A DNA stretch of 26,908 bases from JBOGGN01 sp050744165 (GCA_050744165.1 JBOGGN010000031.1:1-26908); one strand, 5' to 3'; numbered from the stretch's first letter, positions 1 to 8,038 are shown. Notes: a model not told the origin generated them from the sequence alone. Numbers and translations are program-made.

Positions 1-102
1 GGCGAAGGCGCCGGGGTCGTGGACCAAGCCGGCCGCCCCGATGCCGAGCAGCAGTGTGGTGAAGGCCAGCCCGAGGACGTACTTGGCAGCGGAGTTGATC
101 AT
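1..102 (-). CDS. N-terminus of a membrane protein (partial, cut by window edge)
   Basis: Only the first 34 codons are present. They begin MINSAAKYVLGLAFTTLL and form one hydrophobic segment (about residues 6-27), either a signal anchor or a first transmembrane helix. The ATG overlaps the stop of the subunit-III-like gene in an ATGA arrangement, so the two are translationally coupled and this gene belongs to the ctaB/ctaD-like/ctaE-like operon. The family cannot be named from 34 residues. Position suggests an accessory subunit, a cytochrome c or an electron donor of the unusual oxidase-like complex, which is inference from context only. Confidence 0.7.
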   Translation of the reverse strand, partial: MINSAAKYVLGLAFTTLLLGIGAAGLVHDPGAFA

Positions 103-707
103 CGGATTCCCGTGAACAGCCAAATGACGCAGTACACGATGAGCCACGCCACCACTGCGAAGTCCCAGTACCAAGCCACGGCCCGGACCATCTCGTGGTT
201 GGTCGCGGTGGCCTGGCGGCCGATCACCCGGGGAAGGACACCGAGCAGGGCCCCGACCCCAGCCAGCGCTACCGCCCCCGCGGCCGCGAGCATGGCGTAG
301 AGCAGCACTGCGAAAGCACCGTATTTGGCATTGCCCGGGCCGAAGCCCAGGTGGCTCCCCAGCTGCCACAGCAGCAGCACGAAGCCGGCGCCAAAGCCCA
401 GCGTGACCAGCAACGCCCAAGTGCCCTGGGCGGGATCTTCGCGCTTGACGGCCCACGCCGCCCACTCCACCGTGGCCAGGCTCATGATGGCCGTGATGCT
501 CAACATGTTGCCGGTGTACACATCCAGGTACACCCCGTGTGGGGGCCAAACCTTGGCGAGGTGGCCGACAGTGATGTAGGCCGCCCCCAGCGTCACGAAC
601 AGGGCCAGCCCACCGACGCAGACCAGGAGGACGCCCAGGTTCACCAGGTTGCGAGGCCGCGGCGGCACGCCCGACGGCAGCGCCAGTGGCGCCGTCGGCG
701 CCGTCAC
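99..707 (-). CDS. heme-copper oxidase subunit III-like membrane protein
   Basis: The 202-residue protein has about five hydrophobic helices and the general layout of cytochrome c oxidase subunit III (CtaE). The last helix reads AWYWDFAVVAWLIVYCVIW, corresponding to the family's YWHFVDVVW motif with His replaced by Asp. Subunit III binds no metals; in normal oxidases it stabilises subunit I and proton uptake. The start overlaps the end of the subunit-I-like gene by 4 bp (ATGA), and the stop overlaps the next gene in the same way, so all three are co-translated. Because its partner has lost the dinuclear centre, this protein probably belongs to a non-canonical complex. Family assignment is fairly sure, function is not. 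Confidence 0.75.
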   Translation of the reverse strand: MTAPTAPLALPSGVPPRPRNLVNLGVLLVCVGGLALFVTLGAAYITVGHLAKVWPPHGVYLDVYTGNMLSITAIMSLATVEWAAWAVKREDPAQGTWALLVTLGFGAGFVLLLWQLGSHLGFGPGNAKYGAFAVLLYAMLAAAGAVALAGVGALLGVLPRVIGRQATATNHEMVRAVAWYWDFAVVAWLIVYCVIWLFTGIR

Positions 708-2347
708 GACGTCTCCTCCAGCTCACGGATGTAGTACAGCGGTGCCTCGCTGCGGACTTCAGGGACCGACTCAAAGCCCCACGGCGGTGGCGGCGAGGTG
801 GTCGCCCACTCCAGGGTCAGGCCCTGGTAGGGGTCGTTGCCGGCGTTGGGCCGAGGCCGGAGGACGGCGGTGTTGATCATGTCGAACAACAACACCAGCA
901 CGCCGAGGGCAAGTATCACGCCGCCCACCTCGGCCAAGCCGTAGAGATCCTTCTGGTAGGAGCTACCACCCATGTCCAAGATCGACGTGCCGTTGTACCC
1001 GAGGAAGTAATAGGCCAGCCCGGTGGCGACCAGGCCAACGAACAGCGTCAGGAATACCAGCCCGCCGGCGGCGCGGCTGAGCCGGCAGCCCCAGAACTTG
1101 GGCCCCCAGTGGTAGATGGCGCCCACCGCCAGCAGCGTCGGGGGGCCGATCACCATGATGTGAACGTTTCCCGCGATCCACGCGCTGTCTCCGCGGAGGC
1201 CAGCCACATGGTGGAGACCGGCGCCGAGGGCGTTGGCGGCCCCGATGACCCACAGCAGGATGGCGCCGGCCACGAACAAAAGGCTCGGGTGGAACCGCGG
1301 CCGGCCGGCGGCCATCGTGCCCAGCCACATCAGAATCGTCAGCCCGAGCGGGATGGCGATGGCCGTGGTGATCAGGTTGGAGGTCGGCACCACGACCGCC
1401 CCCACGTTGGGATTGCCCGCCCAGGAACCGAAGCTCAGCACTGCCATGAGCGCCAGCAGCATCAGGGCCGGCTTGTGCCCGAGCAGCGACCGCCGGGCGT
1501 GGGTGGCCACGATGTCGCTCCCGGCGCCCACCGCCACGATGGTGAGCAGGAACACGTCGGGCCGCCCGTACAGCCACAGTGTGCGCTGCCACACGTCGAG
1601 GCTGCCGCGGGTCGCATTGGTGAAGAAGGTCCCGCCGAAGCGCTGGTCGATCCCGAGCAGCAGCAGGCCGCCCAGGAACACCGGCGTGGCCACCATGGTG
1701 ACGGCGCCCGCCACCAGGGACGCCCAGCTGAACGCCGGCACCCGGAGCAGGGTCATGCCGTCGGTGCGCAACCCGAGCACCGTAACCATGACCGACACGG
1801 TGGCCACGAGCAGCCCGAGGGCGATCATGCCGAGGCTCACGATCCACAACATGGTGGCGCTGTTGGCACCGCCGGCGATGTGGGCGATCGGCGTCGAGGC
1901 GGTGAGGCCGAAGCCGTTGACCTGGCCCAGCAGGTAGCTCACCAGGAAGCCGATGCCGCCGAAGAGGTACAGCCAGAACCCGGTGGCGGTCAACCGGGGC
2001 AGCGCCAAGCGCCCCGCCCCCACCTGGAGGGGCACCACATAGGTCGCCAGCCCCACCCAGATGGCGGTCAGAAAGAGCAGCACTCCGCTCTCGGTGTGCA
2101 ACCCGTAGAGCCGGGCCACCCGGCTCGCCGACAGGCCGATGCTGGGCGAGACCTGCTGGGCCCCGACGGCGAGGGCGACGCCCCCGCTCACAAGGAGGAA
2201 CACCAAAGCAGCCCAGATGAACATGAGGCCCAGGCGCTTGTGGTCGCCGGTGTCGAACCAGGCGTCGGCCATCGCCGGCCGCGCCGCTGGAGGGGTGGGC
2301 GGCGTGGAGGTAGGGACAGTCGGTGGGCGTTCTTGAACGACCGTCAT
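704..2347 (-). CDS. degenerate heme-copper oxidase subunit I homologue lacking CuB and high-spin heme ligands
   Basis: A 547-residue, about 12-helix membrane protein that aligns along its length with CtaD/CoxI. The low-spin heme ligands are present: His84 (LHTESGVLL, helix II) and His396 (GNVHIMV, helix X). Active-site positions are lost. The GHPEVY motif reads GRPDVF (CuB His to Arg262, Glu to Asp264, cross-link Tyr to Phe266). The WAHH pair reads WAGN (311-312). The high-spin heme His of HFH is Asn394. The K-channel Lys of GIK is Thr337. The N-terminal 25 residues are Pro/Thr-rich. It cannot bind CuB or a canonical heme a3, so O2 or NO reduction is not expected; single-heme electron transfer or redox sensing is possible (inference). 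It lies between ctaB and a subunit-III-like gene. The open frame is intact with no sign of decay, so it looks selected rather than pseudogenised. Confidence 0.85.
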   Translation of the reverse strand: MTVVQERPPTVPTSTPPTPPAARPAMADAWFDTGDHKRLGLMFIWAALVFLLVSGGVALAVGAQQVSPSIGLSASRVARLYGLHTESGVLLFLTAIWVGLATYVVPLQVGAGRLALPRLTATGFWLYLFGGIGFLVSYLLGQVNGFGLTASTPIAHIAGGANSATMLWIVSLGMIALGLLVATVSVMVTVLGLRTDGMTLLRVPAFSWASLVAGAVTMVATPVFLGGLLLLGIDQRFGGTFFTNATRGSLDVWQRTLWLYGRPDVFLLTIVAVGAGSDIVATHARRSLLGHKPALMLLALMAVLSFGSWAGNPNVGAVVVPTSNLITTAIAIPLGLTILMWLGTMAAGRPRFHPSLLFVAGAILLWVIGAANALGAGLHHVAGLRGDSAWIAGNVHIMVIGPPTLLAVGAIYHWGPKFWGCRLSRAAGGLVFLTLFVGLVATGLAYYFLGYNGTSILDMGGSSYQKDLYGLAEVGGVILALGVLVLLFDMINTAVLRPRPNAGNDPYQGLTLEWATTSPPPPWGFESVPEVRSEAPLYYIRELEETS

Positions 2348-2437
2348 CGCCGGGAGGACGCTCCGAGGGTCAGGGGTACGGGCGAGGGGACTCTATACAG
2401 GCCAGTACCGGAGGCAAAAAAGCCTGGCCGGTACGGC

Positions 2438-3352
2438 CTACACATGGCGCACCAGCTGGTCAACCGCCAGGGCGGCGAACAGCAGCGTTAGGTACGTGAT
2501 CGACCAGCCGAACAACCGCATGGCCCTCGCCTCGGTGGGCTGGCGCCAGAGTTGGAGGGCACCGACGAGGAACACTGCCCCGAGCACGATGGCGGCGCCC
2601 CAGTAGATGGCCCCGATGCCGGCAACCGCGCCGAAGACAAGCGACACGACCCACAGGACGGCGGTGTAGACGACGATCTGGACGGCGGTGGACTTGACGG
2701 AGACCACCGCCGGCAGCATGGGGACGTCGGCGGCCGAGTAGTCGTCGCGGTAGCGGATGGCCAGGGCCCAGAAGTGCGGGGGAGTCCACACGAAGATGAC
2801 CAGGAAGAGCACCACCGGCGCCAGGCTGAGCGAGCCCCGCACCGCCGTCCACCCCACCAGCACCGGCACCGCGCCTGCCGCCCCGCCAATCACGATGTTC
2901 TGGGTCGACGTCCGCTTCAGCCACAGCGTGTAGACGAAGACGTAGAACAAGGTGGCCGACACCGCCAAGACGGCGGACAGCAGGTTGACCAACAGCGCCA
3001 GCTCGAGGAACGCCATCACCTCCAGGCCGAGCGCGAACCACAGGGCCGACGCCGGTGAGATGGTGCCGGTCACGAGCGGGCGGCGGGACGTGCGGTGCAT
3101 GACGGCGTCGATGTCGCGGTCGACGTACATGTTGATGGCGTTGGCGCCCCCGGCGGCCAGGGTCCCGCCGGCCAGGGTGGCGAGGACCAGCCAGCCGCTG
3201 GGAAGGCCCCGGGCGGCCCACACCATGGTGGGCACCGTAGTCACCAGCAGCAGCTCGATGATGCGGGGCTTGGTGAGCGCCACGTAGGCCTTGGCCTTGT
3301 CGATGAGCCGAGGGCCCCCCAAGGCCTGAACGCCGGCGGCGCTTACGGCCAT
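2438..3352 (-). CDS. ctaB: protoheme IX farnesyltransferase (heme O synthase)
   Basis: A 304-residue UbiA-superfamily polytopic membrane protein. The first prenyl-diphosphate/Mg-binding motif is NAINMYVDRDID (NxxxDxxxD) followed by HRTSRRPL. The second Asp-rich loop is YRDDYSAADVPMLP. Both are diagnostic of CtaB/Cox10, which farnesylates heme B to heme O in the membrane. The ATG has GGAG about 9 nt upstream. It is the first gene of the minus-strand operon and diverges from ctaA, the next enzyme in heme A synthesis, across 176 bp. A 90-bp gap separates it from the subunit-I-like gene. The length is usual for the family. Confidence 0.95.
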   Translation of the reverse strand: MAVSAAGVQALGGPRLIDKAKAYVALTKPRIIELLLVTTVPTMVWAARGLPSGWLVLATLAGGTLAAGGANAINMYVDRDIDAVMHRTSRRPLVTGTISPASALWFALGLEVMAFLELALLVNLLSAVLAVSATLFYVFVYTLWLKRTSTQNIVIGGAAGAVPVLVGWTAVRGSLSLAPVVLFLVIFVWTPPHFWALAIRYRDDYSAADVPMLPAVVSVKSTAVQIVVYTAVLWVVSLVFGAVAGIGAIYWGAAIVLGAVFLVGALQLWRQPTEARAMRLFGWSITYLTLLFAALAVDQLVRHV

Positions 3353-3515
3353 GCGGTGTTCTCCAGCCAGGGGGAGGTTGCAGGCATCACAACCGACAAT
3401 ATGGCGACCGGTGCACCGCCGACAAAGCGGCTCCGGCGCCGGGCGGTGCTCGCTGGTGAACGGGCCATGCCGCCGGGCCGTGGGTGGCTGGTGGTCGGGC
3501 GCTCGCCGCCGGCCG

Positions 3516-3521
3516 TACGAT
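3516..3521 (+). promoter_or_regulatory. candidate -10 element (TACGAT) of a leaderless ctaA transcript
   Basis: TACGAT fits the actinobacterial TANNNT -10 consensus and ends 7 nt before the ATG at 3529. This would place the transcription start at or next to the start codon. No convincing -35 or spaced ribosome binding site is visible, which also fits a leaderless message. Inference from spacing only. Confidence 0.4.
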
Positions 3522-3528
3522 CAGAGGG

Positions 3529-4560
3529 ATGGTTCTCCCGGCGCCCGGCTCGACGACCGCGCGGTGGAAGTGGTCGCAGGTCACCCCTGCCCGCTTCCGC
3601 AAGGTGTGCCTGTTCGCCGTGTGGGCGCTGGTCTTCATCATCGTGAGCGGAGCTGCCGTCCGCCTGACCGGCTCGGGACTGGGCTGCAAGGACTGGCCGT
3701 CGTGCCGCGTCCACCCCAACGTCAAACCGTGGCGTTACCACGAGTTCGTCGAGTTCGGTAACCGCCTGGTCACCCTGGCGTTGACGGTGGCCATCATCGC
3801 CGCCGTGCTCTTCTCGGTGTTCCGGGCGCCGCGCCGGCGGGACTTGGTGTGGCTCTCCAGCGGCCTCATGGCGGGCCTGGTGGGCGAGATCGTGCTCGGC
3901 GGGATCGTGGTGCTCTACAAGCTGGCACCCCAACTGGTCATGGCCCACTTCATGTACTCCTTCATCCTGCTGCTGGACGGCCTGGTCCTTTACCACCGGG
4001 CCGGCTTCGCAGACGGCCCCGCCGACGAGCGCGGCTGGGCCCGTCCCGCAGCGGCGGCGCAGCCAGTGGTGTCCTCGGAGCTGCGCGCCATTGGTGGCCT
4101 GTTGCTGGCATCGGTGTCGGTCGTGATCTTCCTTGGCACCATCGTCACCTCGACCGGGCCACACGGCGGTGACCCCACGGCCCGCCGGTTCGACCTGTCG
4201 CTGCATGACGTGGCCAAGCTCCACTCCAGCGCCGTGATCCTGTTTCTCGGCCTGACCGTGGTGACGCTCTGGCGGATGCTGCAGTCTGGCGCGCCGCGGG
4301 ACGTGATCCGCCGAGGTGAGGTCCTGCTGGTCGTCCTCGTCATCCAGGGCGCGGTCGGGTACATCCAGTACCTGAGCGGCGTCCCCGCCTGGCTGGTGCA
4401 GGTGCACGTCACTCTGGCGGCCGCCCTGTGGGTGGTCGCGCTGCAGTTTTTCCTCGCCCTGACCCGCCGCCCCGGCCTCGCCGCAAGTCCCGTCCCTGCC
4501 GGGGACGCCGAATTCTCCTCTAGCCGGGCGGCGTCCGGTTCGGCGCTGGCACCCGCCTGA
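3529..4560 (+). CDS. ctaA: heme A synthase (COX15/CtaA family)
   Basis: A 343-residue polytopic membrane enzyme that oxidises the C8 methyl of heme O to the formyl of heme A. The N-terminal half carries SGAAVRLTGSGLGCKDWPSC, with the paired extracytoplasmic Cys of the actinobacterial/Bacillus type, then HEFVEFGNRLVT with the first heme-ligand His. Later helices contain HDVAKLHSSAV and LVQVHVTLAAALWVVAL, supplying the C-terminal-half His residues. The ATG at 3529 is preferred because the homologous protein begins there and a TACGAT box lies just upstream. An in-frame GTG at 3484 would add 15 poorly conserved residues. It diverges from ctaB and heads a run of six co-directional genes. Confidence 0.92.
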   Translation: MVLPAPGSTTARWKWSQVTPARFRKVCLFAVWALVFIIVSGAAVRLTGSGLGCKDWPSCRVHPNVKPWRYHEFVEFGNRLVTLALTVAIIAAVLFSVFRAPRRRDLVWLSSGLMAGLVGEIVLGGIVVLYKLAPQLVMAHFMYSFILLLDGLVLYHRAGFADGPADERGWARPAAAAQPVVSSELRAIGGLLLASVSVVIFLGTIVTSTGPHGGDPTARRFDLSLHDVAKLHSSAVILFLGLTVVTLWRMLQSGAPRDVIRRGEVLLVVLVIQGAVGYIQYLSGVPAWLVQVHVTLAAALWVVALQFFLALTRRPGLAASPVPAGDAEFSSSRAASGSALAPA

Positions 4561-4588
4561 GATTGAAGAAGGGAGGCACCAGACGGCC

Positions 4589-4894
4589 ATGCCCAGTACC
4601 GCACCGCTCGAAGCACCGGTCCGCACCGACGAGCCCGACATTGGCGAGGTCACCAAGGAGGACCGGCCCTGGATCGTGCTTGTCTGGAACGACCCCATCA
4701 ATCTCATGTCCTACGTCACCTTCGTGTTCCAGAAGCTTTTCGGGTACCCCAAGGCCAAGGCGGAGAAACTGATGCTCGACGTGCACGAGAAGGGCAGGGC
4801 GGTGGTCTCAAGCGGGCCCCGGGAGAAGGCCGAGCTCGACGTGTTCCGCCTCCACGAGCACGGGCTGTGGGCCACCATGCAGCACGACGAATAG
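4589..4894 (+). CDS. clpS: ATP-dependent Clp protease adaptor ClpS
   Basis: A 101-residue cytosolic adaptor that delivers N-degron substrates to the ClpC/ClpA-ClpP protease. Core motifs are PWIVLVWNDPINLMSYVTFVF (the ND-P-N substrate pocket), LFGYPKAKAEKLMLDVHEKG and the C-terminal REKAELDVFRLHEHGLWATM. The N-terminal ~25 residues are an unstructured, acidic extension as in other ClpS proteins. GGGAGG about 12 nt upstream serves as ribosome binding site. The downstream DUF2017 gene is the usual actinobacterial partner. Confidence 0.95.
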   Translation: MPSTAPLEAPVRTDEPDIGEVTKEDRPWIVLVWNDPINLMSYVTFVFQKLFGYPKAKAEKLMLDVHEKGRAVVSSGPREKAELDVFRLHEHGLWATMQHDE

Positions 4895-4904
4895 GACGGT
4901 CTCG

Positions 4905-5357
4905 GTGCTCCGACGCACGGTGAAGCGGCTGCGTACGGGTCGTTACGAGGTCCGGCTCTCGTCTGAGGAGCGCGACTTCCTGCGTGACCTGCCCAACCAG
5001 CTCAAGGCGCTGCTGGCCCAGGCGGACAATCCCGCGTTGCGCCGCCTTTTTCCACCCGCCTATACCGACGACCAGGCGAAGGAGGCGGAATACCGTCGCC
5101 TCGTCGGCGAGGACCTGCTGGCCAGTCGCCAGGCGGCGCTCGACACCATGGCCGCCACCGTCGACGCCGCCGAGCTGGACGAAGGGCAGGTCGCCGCCTG
5201 GCTGAGCTCGCTCAACGACCTGCGGCTGGTGATCGGGACCCAACTCGACGTCAGCGAGGATGAGAACTTCCCCGACACGCCGCTGCACCACATCTACGGC
5301 TACCTCACGGCGCTGGAAGGCGAGGTCATCGACGCCATGGCAGCACAGTTCGATTAG
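4905..5357 (+). CDS. DUF2017 family protein (AosR-like)
   Basis: A 150-residue soluble protein of the DUF2017 family, recognised by its alpha-helical content and the end section LNDLRLVIGTQLDVSEDE followed by HHIYGYLTALEGEVIDAM. It starts with GTG 10 nt after the clpS stop. In Mycobacterium tuberculosis the same clpS-adjacent gene (AosR, Rv1332) is described as a redox-responsive regulator that works with an extracytoplasmic sigma factor. I see no Cys residues in this copy, so a thiol-based redox role like that of AosR is not supported here. Family assignment is good, function uncertain. Confidence 0.85.
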   Translation: MLRRTVKRLRTGRYEVRLSSEERDFLRDLPNQLKALLAQADNPALRRLFPPAYTDDQAKEAEYRRLVGEDLLASRQAALDTMAATVDAAELDEGQVAAWLSSLNDLRLVIGTQLDVSEDENFPDTPLHHIYGYLTALEGEVIDAMAAQFD

Positions 5358-5367
5358 ACCGGCGCCC

Positions 5368-5778
5368 ATGGACCTCGACGCCGCCCGCAGCTTCCTCAGC
5401 CAGCACAGCCGCTCCGTCCTTGCGACTCGCCGCCAGGACGGCAGCCCCCAGATGTCGCCGGTGGCCCACGCCGTAGACGACGGCGGGCGGGTGGTGATCT
5501 CCAGCCGGGAAACCGCCTACAAGGTCCGCAACCTGCGCCGCGACACCAGAGCGTCGCTGTGCGTGGTCCCCGACGCCTGGTACGGCGAGTGGATCCAGGT
5601 CGACGGCACCGCCGAGATCGTGTCCCTCCCCGACGCCATGGAGCTACTGGTCGACTACTACCGGCGGCTGCGTGGCGACCACCCGGACTGGGACGACTAT
5701 CGGGAGGCGATGCGCCGCGAACGCCGCTGCGTGATCCGGGTGAGCTTGGAGCGGGCCGGCCCCGACCGCCGCGGCTGA
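5368..5778 (+). CDS. PPOX-class (pyridoxamine 5'-phosphate oxidase fold) flavin/F420-dependent oxidoreductase
   Basis: A 136-residue split-beta-barrel protein. The N-terminal MDLDAARSFLSQHSRSVLAT and then RQDGSPQMSPVAHAVD, VISSRETAYKVRNLRRD and WIQVDGTAEIVS are the standard strands of the F420/FMN-binding PPOX family of actinobacteria. KVRNL is the segment contacting the cofactor phosphate. The substrate is unknown; such proteins reduce small enones, quinones or biliverdin-like compounds. The ATG lies 10 nt after the DUF2017 stop. A larger in-frame extension upstream overlaps DUF2017 and is not used. Confidence 0.87.
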   Translation: MDLDAARSFLSQHSRSVLATRRQDGSPQMSPVAHAVDDGGRVVISSRETAYKVRNLRRDTRASLCVVPDAWYGEWIQVDGTAEIVSLPDAMELLVDYYRRLRGDHPDWDDYREAMRRERRCVIRVSLERAGPDRRG

Positions 5779-5796
5779 CCCACGCGGCTGACACCG

Positions 5797-6723
5797 GTGC
5801 CTGAGCCTGCCGAGGCGATCCGCTCCCGAGCGGTGGCCGAGCCAACTACCGCGCAGCCCGCCCCGGCGGAGCCCGGCGCGGTGGAGGAGGTGCGCCTCCC
5901 CGCCACCGGCGGCGTGACGTTGGCGGTGAGAGTCGCCAACCGAACCGGCCCCCACGCGCCGGTGCTGCTGGTCCACGGCCTGGCCTCCAACGCCCGCACG
6001 TGGGACGGCGTCGCCGACCGCTTGGCGGCCCATGGCCACCCGGTGGCGGCCGTCGACCAGCGCGGCCACGGCCGATCGGACAAGCCCGACGGCGGCTACG
6101 ACTTCGCCACCATCTGCGCCGACCTGGTGGCCGTCCTCGACGGCCTCGGGTGGTCCGCGGGGGTCCGGCGACCGGTCGTGGCCGGCCAGAGCTGGGGTGG
6201 CAACGTGGTGCTGGAACTGGCCGTCCGCCACCCGGCTTCGGTTGCGGCCATCGGCTGCGTCGACGGTGGAACGCTGGAACTGGCGCGGCGTTGGCCGACC
6301 TGGCCGGCATGCAGGGCCGCCTTGACGCCACCCCGACTCAGCGGCCTGACCCGCGACGAGCTGGCCCGGCTGGTGCGGGCGTGGCATCCCGGCTGGTCGG
6401 ACGCGGGGGTCGAGGCAACGCTGGCCAACATGGAGGTGCGCGCCGATGGGACCATCACACCCTGGTTGGCCCTCGACCACCACCTGGCGATTCTGCGCCA
6501 CCTCTGGGAGCACCACCCACCGCAACGCTGGCCGCTTGTGGGCATGCCGGTCCTGCTGATCCCCTCGGCAATGGCCGACGCCGACGGGGTGGCCGCCGCC
6601 CAAGCGGCGCTGGCGGGCCACCTGCGGGTGTCGCCGTTTCCCGGCGCCGACCACGACGTGCACGTTCAGTACCCCACCGAAGTGGCCGACCTGCTCCACG
6701 ACCTGGCCCTCGACGCCACATGA
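5797..6723 (+). CDS. alpha/beta hydrolase
   Basis: A 308-residue alpha/beta-hydrolase fold protein. LLVHGLASNARTWDGVADRL carries the oxyanion HG motif, then DQRGHGRSDKPDGGYDF, the nucleophile elbow GQSWGG (Ser), and GADHDVHVQYP with the catalytic His near the C-terminus. It has a variable ~25-residue Ala/Pro/Glu-rich N-terminus, so the GTG start at 5797 is tentative. It has a lid domain between the nucleophile and the His. The substrate cannot be predicted. The stop overlaps the next ATG (ATGA), giving translational coupling with the S51/CysS-like fusion. Confidence 0.88.
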   Translation: MPEPAEAIRSRAVAEPTTAQPAPAEPGAVEEVRLPATGGVTLAVRVANRTGPHAPVLLVHGLASNARTWDGVADRLAAHGHPVAAVDQRGHGRSDKPDGGYDFATICADLVAVLDGLGWSAGVRRPVVAGQSWGGNVVLELAVRHPASVAAIGCVDGGTLELARRWPTWPACRAALTPPRLSGLTRDELARLVRAWHPGWSDAGVEATLANMEVRADGTITPWLALDHHLAILRHLWEHHPPQRWPLVGMPVLLIPSAMADADGVAAAQAALAGHLRVSPFPGADHDVHVQYPTEVADLLHDLALDAT

Positions 6724-7997
6724 ACTTGCCCCGGCTGCTGGTGATTATGGGCTCCGGCGAGACCAGCCCCACCATGGTGAAGACCCACCGGGAGGTCTTC
6801 GCCCGCCTCGACGCCGCCCTGGAGGATCCGGCCGGCGGCGCCCTCCTCGACACGCCGTACGGCTTCCAGGAGAACGCCGACGACATTTCGGCTCGCGCCG
6901 TCGACTACTTCCGCCGCAGCGTCGGCCGCCACGTGGGGGTGGCCGGCTTCCGCCGGGGCGGGGGCGTCGACCCGCTGGCCCAGGAGACGGCGCTGGCCTG
7001 CCTCCGCCGCGCCCCGTGGCTCTTCGCGGGGCCGGGCAGCCCGACCTACGCCCTGCGCCAATGGGCCGGCAGCGAGATCCCAGCCCTGCTGGCGGACAAG
7101 CTGCGCCACGGCGGCGCCGTCACCTTCGCCAGCGCCGCCGCCCTCACCCTCGGAGCGGTGGCCGTCCCCGTCTACGAGATCTACAAGGTGGGCGCCGACC
7201 CGGCGTGGACTCCGGGCCTCGACCTGTTGGCGCCTTTCGGCCTGCCGGTCGCGGTGATCCCCCACTACGACAACGCCGAGGGCGGCAACCACGACACCCG
7301 CTTCTGCTACCTCGGCGAGCGGCGGCTACGGGTCCTCGAGGCGCGCCTGCCGGAGGAGGCCTTCGTGCTCGGCGTGGACGAGCACACGGGGCTGGTGCTG
7401 GACCTCGATGCGTCGACCGCAACCGTGGTCGGGCTCGGACAAGTCACATTGCGCCGCCACGGCTCGTCCACGACGCTGCCCTCCGGTGCCACTGTCACCA
7501 TCGGGCACCTGTCGTCGATGGCAGACAAACCACAGGGAAAAGGCCCCGGCCCCCTCTGCCCCCCCGCCGCGGAAGGCGCCGGCCCTCCTGACCCTGCCCC
7601 ACGGGCCACTCCCCTAATGCAGGCCGTGCGGGACCTGGAGGCTGCTTTCGACCAGGCACTAGCCGCGGGCGACGTCGACGTGGCGGTGCGAGCGGCGCTA
7701 GAGCTGGACGACGCCGTCGCCGGGTGGAGGGCCGACACCCTGCAGTCCGACGAGCAGGAGCGGGGCCGGGCAGCGCTGCGGCGGATGATCGTGCGCCTCG
7801 GGGAGCTGGCCCGGACGGGGACCCGCCCGCTCCGGGACGTCATCGGGCCCTACGTCGAGCAGCTCCTGCGGCTGCGGGATGCGGCCCGCCACGACGGACG
7901 GTTTTCAGAGGCCGATGGCATTCGCGACCAGCTGGTGGCACTCGGCCTGTCGGTGCACGACACGCCGGAGGAGACGATGTGGGATCCGCCCGCTTAA
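6720..7997 (+). CDS. peptidase S51-like (class-I GATase fold) protein fused to a CysRS-type C-terminal domain
   Basis: A 425-residue protein with two parts. Residues 1 to about 270 resemble the peptidase E/cyanophycinase (S51) fold. They include LLVIMGSGETSPTM at the N-terminus, a nucleophile-elbow-like TFASAAALTLG with Ser138 (usual GxSAGA, here with the Gly after S-A replaced by Ala), PHYDNAEGGNHDTRF, and GVDEHTGLVLD. A Pro/Gly linker (~270-298) follows. Residues 300-425 match the C-terminal anticodon-side helical region of cysteinyl-tRNA synthetase, ending LRDAARHDGRFSEADGIRDQ and then HDTPEETMW. No catalytic CysRS domain (HIGH/KMSKS) is present. Whether it is a protease, an amidotransferase or a tRNA-binding regulator is unknown. 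It is coupled by ATGA overlap to the hydrolase and ends 41 bp before tRNA-Glu. Confidence 0.8.
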   Translation: MNLPRLLVIMGSGETSPTMVKTHREVFARLDAALEDPAGGALLDTPYGFQENADDISARAVDYFRRSVGRHVGVAGFRRGGGVDPLAQETALACLRRAPWLFAGPGSPTYALRQWAGSEIPALLADKLRHGGAVTFASAAALTLGAVAVPVYEIYKVGADPAWTPGLDLLAPFGLPVAVIPHYDNAEGGNHDTRFCYLGERRLRVLEARLPEEAFVLGVDEHTGLVLDLDASTATVVGLGQVTLRRHGSSTTLPSGATVTIGHLSSMADKPQGKGPGPLCPPAAEGAGPPDPAPRATPLMQAVRDLEAAFDQALAAGDVDVAVRAALELDDAVAGWRADTLQSDEQERGRAALRRMIVRLGELARTGTRPLRDVIGPYVEQLLRLRDAARHDGRFSEADGIRDQLVALGLSVHDTPEETMWDPPA

Positions 7998-8038
7998 TGG
8001 ACCGCCAGCGGGGAGCGCCTTGGTAACTTCCCCACGAA

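Noticed and set aside
686..2491. Long plus-strand open frame opposite the oxidase-like gene
   Set aside because: Its product is Gln/His/Pro/Arg-rich without any family resemblance and mirrors the codon bias of the real minus-strand membrane protein gene.
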